Source: Nemophila menziesii
Lineage: Eukaryota > Streptophyta > Magnoliopsida > Boraginales > Hydrophyllaceae
DNA: 64,000 nucleotides
Assembly: GCA_029959085.1 (NCBI GenBank)
Contig: JARWIR010000008.1
Coordinates: 9,936,001-10,000,000, forward strand
Reading direction: 5' to 3'
Part shown: in pieces, positions 1 through 10,533 of the stretch
Layout: each line of letters opens with the position of its first letter
Numbering within the stretch: position 1 is the first letter of the stretch
The notes under the pieces: generated by a model
Told to the model about the DNA's origin: nothing
The model's input: the letters and a program-made list of their open reading frames with translations, nothing else
Database searches by the model: none
Made by a program: the position numbers and the translations under genes

Positions 1-2767
1 CCCATTTGCTTCCAATAGGTTTCATTGAAGATGTTTGAGGAACAATTGTCCAAGTATTGTTTTCTTGAAGAGCTTTAAGCTCCTTTTGGATTGCAGAAAT
101 CCATTCTTTAGAAGTTGAGGCTTGTTTATAAGTTTTTGGTTCTATTTGGGAAGATATATTCTCAATATAATTGGCATATTTTGATGTAAGTCTTGAAGTA
201 TTAATGTAATCTTGTATGGGATAGAGTGGTTGAGGTTTTGAGTTAATATGAGAAGTTGAGTGGTATATATAATCCTTCAAATATGAAGGTGGTTGTCTAG
301 TTCTTGTTGGTCGAGTTTGTTGAGATATTGTATGTTGATTGGTTGAGTTTTGTATATTGTGTTGATCAATGATAGTGTTATGATTGAGAGGTTCTACATA
401 TGTATTAGAAGGAGGGAAAAGAAATGTATGAAGATTCTCCATAGGTTTAATTTCTGAAAAAGGAAAAATGGTTTCATGAAAGATCACGTTTCTTGAGACT
501 AGTATTTTGTTGTTTGATATGTCAAGAACTTTGTAACCTTTTGTAGCAGGAGGATACCCTAAGAACACACACTTTGTAGCTCTACTATCAAACTTTGATC
601 TGTTTTGTTGAAGTGTTGATACATAACAAAGTGACCCAAACACTCTTAGATGGTGTAATGTAGGTGGTTTGTTGTATAGTTTTTGATAAGGTGTAAGGTT
701 ATTCAATAAAGGAGTAGGCAACCTATTGATTATGTAGGCAGCTGTAAGTATAGACTCAGACCAGAACTGTAAGGGAAGATTTGATTGAAACATGATAGCC
801 CTTGCAGTTGTTAATAGATGTTGATGTTTTCTTTCCACTAACCCATTCTGTTGTGGAGTTTCAACACAACTCAATTGATGGATTATTCCATTAGATGTAT
901 AGAAGGTTTGAAGATTAAACTCAGGTCCATTATCTGACCTTAGCACTTTGATTCTCAAATCAAACTAAGTAAAAACCATTTTATAAAAATTGTTTAAATG
1001 AATGTGTACTTCTGACTTATTATGCATTAAGTAGACCCAAGTTCCTCTTGAAAAATCATCAACTATGGTTAAGAAATACCTATGTCCTGTATGAGAGACT
1101 TGTTTGAATGGACCCCATATGTCACAATGGATTAAATCAAAACAAGAATTTGAAGTAGAAGTAGATACAGGAAAAACTAATTTTCTTTGTTTAGCAAAGT
1201 GACACGGTTCACATACACTATCTTGTAAAAAAACAATAGATGAATCAATCTTTTTGAGGGCAGGTAGTTTAGCTCTTGATGGATGGCCTAGCCTAGAATG
1301 CCATATATCACTCTTCTTTGTTGAAACAGCTAAGACTTGATGAGATGTTGATGAAGAGTTCATATAGTATAATCCATTTCTTTCATAAGCAATCTCAATC
1401 ATCTTCTTGCATAGATGATCCTGTATAGTGCAATAAGAAGAAAAGAAAGCAACTGTAACAGCTGAATCTTGTGTTAATTTGGATATTGAAAGTAAATTGC
1501 ACTTGAATTTTAGAACACATAACACATTTTCTAAAGTAATGTGATTATTTAGGCTAATATTTCCTTTATGTGTTGCATATATAATCTCTCCATTTGGTAA
1601 TGTAACAGGAATATGAACATTTTGAGGCTTATTTATGTACATAGATGCTGAGTATATCAAGTGATCTGTAGCTCCTGTATCTAAAATCCAAGAAGATGTG
1701 CAAGAATTACCTTCATTGATTGTGACTTGATGGACAGCCGGATTGCTCATCTTTTCTGTATGTGCAAGAGCCATAAGCTTGCTTATCTCCTCAGGTGTGA
1801 ATTCATAGCTGCTGAGGGGCTTATGTTCTTGTCCAGTCTTGAATTCTTCTTCAGCATCAACAAGATGTGCAGAGTGTTCTTGATTTTGAACAACCCTTTT
1901 ACCTTTAGGTCCTCCCCATCCAATTGGATATCCATGTAACTGGTAACATTTGTCCACTGTATGACCATTATACCCACAATGTGTGCAAATAACTCTCTTC
2001 TTCTCTGCGTAATTGTTTGATTTTTGATTGTTCTTTGAGTAAAAGGCATGAGTTGGTGCAGATAAAGATGAATTCGACAGTAACCTTTGACTCTCTTCTT
2101 GAATAAGCATTGCAAAAACTGAGTTAATTTGTGGTAAAGGAGTCATTAACAAGATTTGACTCCTTACTGCAGCAAAAGAATCATTTAATCCAATCAAGAA
2201 CTTAATCACGAAATCACTATTTTGTCGCTCAATTAATGTATCAAGAATTCTGCAGCTACATTGATTCATATTTCCACAAGAGCATGTAGGCATAGGCCTA
2301 AAATGAACATATTCATCCCAAAGCGTTTTGATCTTTGCGAAATACTCAGAAATCGAGCTTGAATTTTGAGAAATCGAGCTTAATGATTTCTCAAGAACAA
2401 AGACCCTTGTACCATCACTTTTACCAAATCGTGTTTTAAGCTCTTTATAGAGATCATGAGCTGAGTTTACATACAATAAGCTACCTCTGATTTCTTTAGA
2501 GATCGAATTAAGAAGCCACGATAGAACTAAATTGTTAGCTCTGTTCCAAGCTGAGAAAAGAGTTAAATCTGTGAGAGGAGGTTGGACAATTTCTCCATTA
2601 ATGAAGCCGAGTTTATTCTTGACCGATAATGCAATCTCAATTGCACGAGTCCAAGATAAGAAGTTATCATTTGTAAGAACTTCGGAAACTAACGATGCAC
2701 CTGTGTTTTCACTAGGGTGGATATAGAATGGTGATGAGAAATTCTCTGTTGCAGAGTTGTTCGCCAT
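1..2767 (-). pseudogene. Ty1/copia gag-pol (gag, PR, IN, start of RT), one internal stop, cut by window edge
   Basis: Retrotransposon polyprotein read on the minus strand from the ATG at 2767. In order: UBN2-type gag (about residues 20-235), a CCHC zinc knuckle (CTHCGYNGHTVDKC, ~262-275), the retropepsin motif DTGATDH (~365), a GAG-pre-integrase HSRLGHPS with a following CxxC, then the integrase core. The first two catalytic Asp lie in IHCDIWGPF and IVDDFSRG. A TAG at 965-967 interrupts the integrase, but the same frame continues without a break (FDLRIKVLRSDNG, then ETPQQNGLVERKHQHLL) to the left edge, where the start of RT is visible (ENNTWTIVPQ, IGSKW). The stop sits where family members often have Gln, so a CAG to TAG change is likely (inference). 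Catalytic RT lies outside the window. The single lesion suggests a fairly young copy. Confidence 0.93.
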
Positions 2768-2850
2768 TGAAGAGGTTAGTCGAAGCTTTTGATTTCTTGA
2801 TCTAAAGCAAGAATTGTTGTCTAAATTGCGGAATTAATACTGTTTTTCAA

Positions 2851-2859
2851 CTGATACCA
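2851..2859 (-). other. Primer binding site, initiator tRNA-Met type
   Basis: TGGTATCAG directly abuts the LTR end ...TTATCA. This is the usual plant copia primer site complementary to the 3' end of initiator tRNA-Met. It fixes both the LTR boundary and the element's direction. Confidence 0.85.
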
Positions 2860-3126
2860 TGATAAGAGTAGATTAGCTTGAGGTTTATGATGTCAAGCTT
2901 CCATTGAAGGTTGCAGAGGAAGAAGATGAAGGTGGGCAAAACAGAGAGAGAGAGAAGAGAACGAGAATTGTGTTTATTTCATCTTATTAACCTTAAGCTG
3001 AAAATGAGCTCAATACATAGTTTAAATAGTTGTTGTAACTAGCCAACTAATTCTACAATAATTACAATATAGTCCCTATAGTTTTGTCTAATAACAATCT
3101 AACCTATAGACTATACTTGTATATCA
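2860..3126 (-). mobile_element. 5' LTR of the copia element
   Basis: The 267-bp LTR has ends that form a 5-bp inverted repeat on the minus strand: TGATA at 3126 and TATCA at 2860. It sits immediately upstream of the primer binding site. A TATTTAAA box (3021-3028) lies in mid-LTR and a CT/GA-rich stretch follows it. The base after the LTR (3127-3131, agatg) should be one copy of the target duplication; its partner is outside the window. The 3' LTR is not visible, so divergence and age cannot be judged. Confidence 0.85.
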
Positions 3127-3135
3127 AGATGAAAT

Positions 3136-3783
3136 ATGGAAAGTAGCAGTAATATTGTATTACAACAGCAACCCGAAGAAGATGCTACAACGCTTGATCA
3201 TTTGTTGAACGCCAACAACATGGATAAATTGGAAGTCTTGAATGGTGTGAGCAACATGGTACAACAGGGCGTAGATCAGTGGGATAAACATCAGAGCACG
3301 AGCCTTCCTTCGCTGATCATCAAGCTTAATATGGGAAATGGGATCATAGAAACCATTGATCAATATGCTAATAATGGATTGGATAAAAGAGAAATAACGG
3401 CTTACTTACTTCTCACAATTTGAAACGTGTGAAAATAAAAAATGAAAAGATTCTATGAAAATAAATGTTGGAATATCAAAGAATTTACATGTAATATCAA
3501 ATCCATGATCAGTGATCTTTTCGGGAACAAGAATACTAAATCATCATCACAAATTAATCCCATCGAAGCTGACTCAAATGGTACGAGTAATAATAATCCT
3601 CTTCTTTCAGATGACTTAGTGTTGTTTGGTTTTGTGATGCATCTTTTACCAAAGAATGAGAACCAACAAGTATCACGTCTATTGTTGTTAATCTTGAGGG
3701 CCTCATTACACATAAAATTTCTAAAAAATGTTTCTTTAGAAGCCCTATCGAGGACGAATGTTGGGCCGTCTTACTCTCTATGA
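3136..3783 (+). other. Two unrecognised small ORFs next to the copia insertion
   Basis: ORFs of 95 aa (3136-3423) and 113 aa (3442-3783) lie in the same direction, separated by 18 bp with several stops. The first is hydrophilic and helix-like (DKLEVLNGVSNMVQQG). The second has a leucine-rich stretch (LVLFGFVMHLLPKN, then VSRLLLLILRASLHI). I recognise no family. They could be remains of one host gene whose left side was displaced by the copia insertion at 3126, or chance ORFs. No promoter or splice structure convinced me. Confidence 0.2.
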
Positions 3784-4811
3784 GATATGCATCTTTCCTC
3801 AACCTTCGGAGTTGTTCATTTTACTCCGATAACCTTTTACTTATTCAAGGTATTTCAAAAAACAAAAACAAAAAAAACAGGTCTTTAATGGCAGATTTAC
3901 CCAATCATCGCCGAAATGAAGATCTGACTTATTAAATTTCCTACATGGAAAGTCAGCTATATTAATAAATCTTATAACTGTACGACAGATGCACTGACCA
4001 AATATACCCGATACAATATTAACTTAACTCAATGACAAGATTATTCGCTATTTGGTGTTTTTAAATTCCTTAACCTTAGGTTAATAACTCTTCTATTTAA
4101 TTTCTTTTTCGTTTGAAAAAAAAAGTATGTGGGTGGTTGGCATGAGATTGGATACAAAGAAAGCCAATTTTTAAATGATATTTTTTATTTGGACGATTGA
4201 CTTACAACCAAAATGTTTCACAACGGTATTCAACCAACAACCTATTATTTGGATGTCAATTTGATTTTCACTTTTGTGTTTTTGTGTTTGACTTTTGTAC
4301 TTCGTTGTATTAATGTGGGTTGTGTATATATATAAAAGAAAGGTGGATCTTATGTGGAGAGAAAGGAGGTATATGAATGTGTGACTTTTATATTTGTAGC
4401 GAAGTTTTTCTCTTCACTCACAATTGCATCATTGTTCCCTTTCATAATGCCTTGGCCCTTGTGGTGGTGGTTTGTTTTATTATTTATCCCTCAAGGGAAT
4501 ACTCACAATAGGCTTTAGGATAGATGGACCAAACTGCCTTCTTAAGAAATAGGAGATAGAACGAACTTTTACCAAAGCATATAGGAAGGAAAAATGCAAA
4601 CAAAAATTCTCTGATCTATCATCTATGTATGCTCAACTTTTCAAACCACCGAACACATTTTACCAAACCATAGGAAGTAAAATGCAAACAATCCTATGAA
4701 CTACAAATGTACAATTTTTCAAACCATAGTAAAGTAAAATGCAAACATCCCTAAAAAAAGTAACCATCAAAACTCAAAATCCTTAAAAAACTCAATCACT
4801 TCATATAAATC
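3784..4811. other. Spacer without recognised genes
   Basis: AT-rich DNA with no open frame of note. A short repeated segment (ACCAAACCATAGGAAGTAAAATGCAAAC-like, about 4574-4600, 4660-4690 and 4720-4745) occurs three times just downstream of the NPH3 gene. It may belong to that gene's 3' UTR or terminator region. Confidence 0.4.
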
Positions 4812-7425
4812 CTAATTAACAATTCCTCTACTGGACGGTTTCATCCCTTTAGTATTAATATCACGCTGCGGCTTCATCTTTAACCTTAAACCAAACCTCT
4901 TAAAAAAACCATTCCACTTTCCTTTACTTTTATTCCCAAGCCTTGTAATATCTTGTTTCATTTCCAAACATTCCTTTTCAAGCTCAGCTACACGTTCCCT
5001 CATTTCCTCAACCATACGTGCACCCCTTGGGTTTTCTGAATTTTCTATGTTGTCTGAAACAAAAAACCAACCTGCTACTGATGTTCTAAGACGAAGCTGT
5101 TCGAAGAACAGTACTTGTACTATCACTCTTATTGGAAGACGCTCATTTTGTGCTGCGTGTGTACTTGCTTCTAATGAGAGCTTTTGACAGTTCATTAGCT
5201 GGCAAAGTTGTTCTTTTTCTGAGTCTGTTAAATTTGGATGCCCCTAGAATGTCAACAAATTAAAGATTAGGGACTATAATGTGTAAAGACAAGGGACTAA
5301 TTACCTTTAAGTATATATCGATAGCACGGTAAAGTCCATCGTAAGTTAAACGAGCATAATCCGGGGGTGAAGCTGCAAGAGTTTGAAATTTTGACAACTT
5401 TAAATTCTCATCGGGTCCCACCTCAGCTAAGTAATTATCGATTAAATTAGCAACCATGGTTAAAGCGGTTAATGATTGTGAACCACCTCCGATTAACTGA
5501 CCTTCGTCTAGTAAATAGTTAGGTGAATTAAAGTCAACTGTTTCTTGATCCTGGTCAATTATCATGAAATGGTCAACTATTTGTTGAACACAGTCAATAT
5601 CGTAAAGTGTTTCAGCTGAGTATCCCATGTTTGGTATTAATAAATCCTCGATAGCTGCTTGATCTAATTGAATCCCGACCGTTCGTTCAAGTTTATCTCT
5701 ACACGTTTGATTCGTGTGTAATATCATCGATGTTCGGAGTAGCTTTAGTAAGATTTTCGTAGGTGTGGACCCCTTTTCATTAGGGAGTAACTCGATTATT
5801 TCTTCTAGAAGCTTCCTTTGTTCATCCCCGGAAAGATTTGCTCCGGCGAGTGATCCGGTGGGGTTGATTGAACTCCGGCCATTTAAAGGAAGATACGTTT
5901 GCAAGTAATGTATTAATGAACCGGAAACTCTTGTGGGGTCCATTCCTTTCGAATTAAGAGACAGGATTAACCGTTTATACAAAGGTAATTTAAGGAAACA
6001 AACATCATCGTACCACCAATTGGGCTTTGAAATGGGTGGCCCAGTTGGCCCAACGGGCCAACCGTTTATATACTCCTCGCAAGCTTTGGTTGCGAGTGAA
6101 TCGATGATTCGTGAAACGAGATGAAGATCTTCTGAGTGAGGAAGAACATGTTCACATGATTGGATGGCTGAGATTGAATCTACCCAATTCACGAGAATAT
6201 GATTTGTGAGGAAATTTTCGGTTTGTTTTATCAAATTTGATTCTCCGTAATCTTCGTTCATCTGAAAATGCTCAGCTGCACATCGCAAACTTACGATGTT
6301 TTTTACAGTGATTTCGAATTTTATGCCGTAAAAAAACTTGGCTATGAGTAAAAAGGTGTTTTCCTCGCCTGGTAAATCAACAAGGGGTAAAACGCAAATT
6401 TTCTCGTTTTCTGGGAGATTTTGAATTAGATTTTCTAGTAATTTGCTTCTAGATATCAGAGGAAACTGCAAAAAAGAAAGAAAAAAATAACATTAATCAG
6501 AAAGTGATAGTAACATGTCTTTTGAGAGAATGTTCCTTAATCTTCAAGATTTGCATGTTTAGTCCCTGGAGAAAACATGCGAGTTTTGAAAATTGGGGGT
6601 ATTCTGTCGAAACGCATCTATTTAGGGACAGGTAGTCAAAAAACAACTTCACCAGGGACTAAACAAGTGAATTTGAAGATTGGGGTATTTTCTGACGAAA
6701 CATGTAAAGTTAAAGGACTGTATTGATAATTCTTAAGCCAAGAAAATGTACCTTGTGGAGATGGAATTTTATTTCTCCAACTTCAATAATTATATCACTT
6801 GGAAGGCCTGTGGAGCATCGCCTAAAGAAACAAGCAAAGTTGAGATTTTTTGCATAATACAAGGACCTATAGGAAAAATTTACTCAAACAAATGATAGGG
6901 GTCTTTAGTGCATTTTATTTATAATATAGGGTGTAAAGTGCAATTTTTGCATAATATGGGGGGAATTTTGCCCAGAGAAACAACAATTCTAACAGATTTG
7001 TGATTAGAAACCAAAATTGTGCAATTTTTTTGAAGATAGGGACAACTTATCAAAATGATTAAACATAAGGGACTATTGTATCAATTATCACAACTTCACA
7101 AGTATTTTTGAGATTAAATTCTGCAAAATTATTGACCCCACAAACTATCAGAATGCTCACTTGGTCCCCCCTATGGTCCCCTCTAACTTATAGGTCCCTA
7201 TAGTATAACACACGGGATTATTTTATCATATTGAATTCTGCAGAATTGAGCTACAACGGAATCCTTAATCACCCAAAAGATTCATGAATTTATAATTAAC
7301 AAAAATCAATAGAAAATCACCTCATATATACAAAATTGATTAAAGATGAACCATTAAATAACTAACCATGAATCGCCATCAAGATAAAATATGTCTGATT
7401 TGGATCCCACCTTCATGCATGCCAT
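4812..7425 (-). CDS. NPH3/RPT2-family BTB domain protein, four exons, intact
   Basis: Predicted 573-aa NPH3-family protein. Exons: 7367-7425, 6752-6821, 5305-6465 and 4812-5243. All introns are GT-AG (545, 286 and 61 bp) and the joined frame is open. The start [11 protein letters not shown] is the first in-frame ATG and resembles family starts. The BTB domain begins at [13 protein letters not shown] (~25-37) and covers ~25-110. The NPH3 domain includes WWYDDV (~193-198), the conserved Tyr motif [12 protein letters not shown] (to 430, exactly at an exon end) and [12 protein letters not shown] with [15 protein letters not shown] coiled coil ([19 protein letters not shown], ~511-529) and a basic, Ser-containing tail follow. 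Family members act as substrate adaptors of CUL3 E3 ligases and in phototropin or auxin-transport signalling at the plasma membrane. Which member this is cannot be decided here. Confidence 0.93.
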
Positions 7426-7884
7426 GTTTAACCACTCACTAGTGTGAGAGTTTAAAATTTTGGCTTCAAAACTCGCTTCTAATTTGGAAATGGATTAAAT
7501 TAAACCTGTAATAATATATAAAAATAATAAATTTAATGTTAAAAATGTAAAAAAAATTGAATATGATTAATTATATAAAAGATAGAAATAAAATAATAAT
7601 CTTACTTTGTTTTTTTCTTTTTTTCATTTTCTCCCTGTTTTTTTATTTTTATTTTTAATTGACGTTGTTGGTTATTTGGGCTGTTCCTTTAAATGGGACT
7701 TTTTATTTGGACCATCAACTTTTCTTTTGGGTTATGTTAGACCATATCTAGCCGTTGCACCAAATGGATATTTACTGCAAAACAATTCAAAAATACTTAT
7801 AAGACCAAATTGCTCACTCCAACGTGGCAAATTATGGGACCCACAAAACTCACACCTGCATCACTTCTCATGCACGGTAAAAGG
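7426..7884 (-). promoter_or_regulatory. Upstream region of the NPH3 gene
   Basis: Very AT-rich. On the minus strand, a TTATATATT box and a pyrimidine/AG acceptor-like site (TTATTACAG near 7505) precede the coding exon, so a 5'-UTR intron is possible. No specific operator motif is claimed. An open stretch at 7607-7927 is low-complexity and not called a gene. Confidence 0.3.
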
Positions 7885-8634
7885 TAGAGGTGAGCACGGT
7901 TCGGTTCGGCTCGGTTTTTTCCCGTAACCGAAAACCGAATCATTCGGTTTTTAAAGGGGTCAGTACCGAACCGAACGGTTTTCATCGGTTCGGTTTCATC
8001 GGTTTTCGGTTCGCTATATGTTCGGTTCGGTTTTTTTTTTCGGTTTTGGTATATTTTTTATTCGATAGTTGGATATATTTTATTTGAGACATTTTATTTT
8101 CAAGCAAATCCATATATGAAGTGTTTGATTTTCATATTATTGATTCATGTAAGAAGTTGTATTTTTGGAACTTAAATATTATATAAGTGGTAAACAAATA
8201 ATAATATCACAGGAATATTTATAAAATTAATGTTTATGCTTTACCTTCAACAAATATTAATAAACGAATAATTTTTTAAAATATATCGACTCATGACTTA
8301 TGTAAAAATATGTTGCATATTATAACATTTTTAGGGGCGATTCATGTCATATATGAACATTTTTGTTTTCAAAAATTACTCAATTTTCTATCACATTGTC
8401 ATAATCTTTTAAAGAATATAAATTAAATTCAAGAATGTTTTAGTTTTTATATTTTTTTTTGGTTCGTTTTTTCGGTTCGGTTTAGCATAGAAAAACCGTA
8501 CCGAACCAAACTTTTCGGTTTTTAAAAAAGCTTATACCGAACCGAACGGTTTTGTCGGTTTTTGGTATTTTTGGTTCGGTTTTTTTGGTTTTTTGGTTTG
8601 GTTTAGTTTTTCGGTTTAGTTTTGCTCACCCCTA
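7885..8634. mobile_element. Non-autonomous hAT-like MITE (750 bp) with 8-bp target duplication
   Basis: The terminal inverted repeats are TAGAGGTGAGCA at the left and TGCTCACCCCTA at the right (11 of 12 match). They are flanked by a perfect 8-bp duplication GTAAAAGG (7877-7884 and 8635-8642). The subterminal 100-150 bp on each side are packed with CGGTTCGGTTTT motifs in both directions, so the ends can fold back on each other. The centre is AT-rich and non-coding. The 8-bp duplication and TAGGGGTG-type ends are typical of hAT-superfamily MITEs. No transposase is present. Confidence 0.9.
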
Positions 8635-8685
8635 GTAAAAGGCTTCCAACGGTCATAAAATGGCTAGGATTTGTATAAAAATATA

Positions 8686-9071
8686 GAGTAATGCTATATT
8701 CTTTTTTTGTCAATTGAGATAAGAGTTAATCAATATTACACATTAAGATGAGAAAAGTAGTAACCCCTAAGATTGTATAATCTTTCGAATGAGAGAGACT
8801 AATATTCCGTCTAGTATACTTCGCAAGTACATCCGTAGCAGTGTTGAAACAACGCTTGATATGAGTGACCTATTCCGAAAAAATGGTCAACCAGTTCTTC
8901 ATTTCGGCAATGATTGGATAAATCTGCCATTGAAGACCTGAATTCGTATGAATATCTTGACAAATGGAAAAAGAAAAAAGTTATTTAAGAAAGAGAAACA
9001 CTATAATTGGTTTTTAAAACCTCCACATAAATTCCACATAAAGGATGAAGGGGTGATATATAGCATTACTC
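8686..9071. mobile_element. Mutator-like MITE (386 bp) with 9-bp target duplication
   Basis: The 14-bp perfect terminal inverted repeats GAGTAATGCTATAT (8686-8699) and their complement ending at 9071 are flanked by a perfect 9-bp duplication AAAAATATA (8677-8685 and 9072-9080). A 9-bp duplication is the signature of Mutator-like transposition. The inside is not ordinary MITE sequence: most of it is a LINE RNase H fragment on the minus strand. No transposase is encoded. Confidence 0.82.
8702..8965 (-). pseudogene. LINE RNase H fragment inside the Mutator-like MITE
   Basis: Reading the minus strand leftwards from ~8965 gives QWQIYPIIAEMKNW, one stop, VTHIKRCFNTATDVLAKYTRR. These match the C-terminal RNase H-like domain of plant LINE ORF2 (compare 13666-13914 in this window, with WQIRPMINEI and LAAKETRR). 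A T-run at 8700-8708 would be its poly(A) tail. It is either a 5'-truncated LINE inserted into the MITE or a piece captured by it. Confidence 0.65.
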
Positions 9072-9284
9072 AAAAATATAATAAACAATATATACTTAAA
9101 TCAGATAACTTTGAAAAATTGTAAAATTGATGAGATTAGGTTTTAAATAATTTAATTTTTTAGAGTTCAAATGGTAAAAATTAATTTTTTACCTTAATTT
9201 AGGTTGTTTGATTTTTGATGGCGTAGCCAAGCCAGGCTGATGGTGGTGGATAATGGTCCAAGAGTGGCAGCGGATTTCTTATGC

Positions 9285-9680
9285 AGGAGAGCCGACTTGG
9301 TGGGAAAGTTAGAACTGAGTGTGAAGAGATTTCTTTTTTGTTTTTTGTTAGATGCGAGTGTAAAGAGATAGGTTTTGGGTTTTATCATGTTTCATTGTTT
9401 TTCCCTTTTCGAACATAAAAAAATGTTACATTGAACGTTTACTTTTTGTTTTTTTTCTTCTGAAATTTTTCAAAGTTTATGTTCTTTCTTATCATAAAAT
9501 TTATTATTTATTAAATATTCAAAATGTAAAATCGAATCGAAAAACTAAAAATTTCAAAAATTTATATGTGGTTTCAATATCTGATCTGATTCTGTTGAAA
9601 AAATCGGGAATTGATGAAACATTAAATATGTGTTCCGAAATCAGAATTTTTAAATCGGGAAAATCAGAAAATTATTATAC
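9285..9680. repeat. Decayed fragment related to the hAT-like MITE at 53057-53990
   Basis: Segments such as GTTTCATTGTTTTTCCC followed by CATAAAAAAATG, and later TTTATATGTGGTTTCAAT followed by GAAATCAGAATTTT, align in order with about 53530-53960. No clear terminal repeats or target duplication remain. The small ORF 9194-9388 lies in this relic and is not called a gene. The stretch 9680-10090 holds nothing I recognise. Confidence 0.5.
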
Positions 9681-10090
9681 TAAATATTTATTTTCTTTTG
9701 CCATAAATACTATATAAACTATAATATATTATTTATGTCATAAATATAAAATATTTATACATTGCAAAAAGAAAGGAAATGTTTATGTTATATAAGATCA
9801 ATAATTCAAAATGTCCACAACATATTATTTTTGCCACTAAGAATTCATTCAATGCAACTATTATACCCTTGTTAGTAAACACGCGCGTATAAGTTACCAT
9901 TTAACTTGAAAACCAAACGTCTCTCCACAGTCAATAATCATTATAGCAAAAGCATTAATGGTGGCCATAGACTTTTCAGTTTCTTTCAAATTGCAAGTCT
10001 GAAGCAGATGAAACGACTTTCAACATTGCAACTCATTACTGTCTCTCTGCCGATGACAAAATTAAGAAGTAAGTAAGAAAGCAGGAAAGC

Positions 10091-10435
10091 ATGGCGATGG
10101 TGGGTTCGAAAAATGCAGCGAATAGCCCAGTTGTTCGAGTAACCCGACTAATTCATTACGGTGACACTTCTACAGCGGAACTAAAAGGTACGTATCAAAA
10201 TCGTAGACTATCAGTGACCGATTCTTCGTTAATGGGTTGTCGTTTTAAGATTGGGTACGGCTGTTGTCAATTTACAGAGTTAAATGCTTCGCCGAAATCG
10301 AAGAGAAATATCCGAAAAAGTGTTAATACAGTCCACAAAAATCGTAAAAAAATATAGTGCATCGAATTTGCTGGAAAAAAATTCAGTACCCGTGGACGAA
10401 ATTCTTCCGTCAAAAATTAAAGGTATGATTTAATT
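10091..10435 (+). pseudogene. Possible 5' exons of an unidentified host gene, cut off by an LTR
   Basis: An ATG in good context (AAAGCATGGCG) opens MAMVGSKNAANSPVVRVTRL and continues for about 32 codons to a consensus donor AAAAG|GTACGT (~10188). A second open stretch (ISEKVLIQSTKIVKKYSASN, then LLEKNSVPVDEILPSKIK) ends at another donor AAAG|GTATG (~10420). The acceptor joining them is unclear. About 100 bp later a gypsy LTR begins (10534), so any remaining exons are displaced or lost. I do not recognise the protein. Unbroken reading through the first donor gives an 88-aa ORF (10091-10357). Confidence 0.3.
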
Positions 10436-10533
10436 CGCCGGTGTAGCCGTGTTTATTTGCTGGGCTATGGGATTTGCTCTGTTTTATTAACAAAATAAAT
10501 AAAAAAGACAACAACAGTATGGTCTTGAATAAG

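Noticed and set aside
1727..2726. Plus-strand and alternative-frame ORFs opposite copia gag
   Set aside because: Shadows of the gag-PR frame on the minus strand.
7607..8087. Coding genes upstream of NPH3 (106 and 65 aa)
   Set aside because: Low-complexity Phe-rich and CGGTTC-repeat translations overlapping the MITE end.
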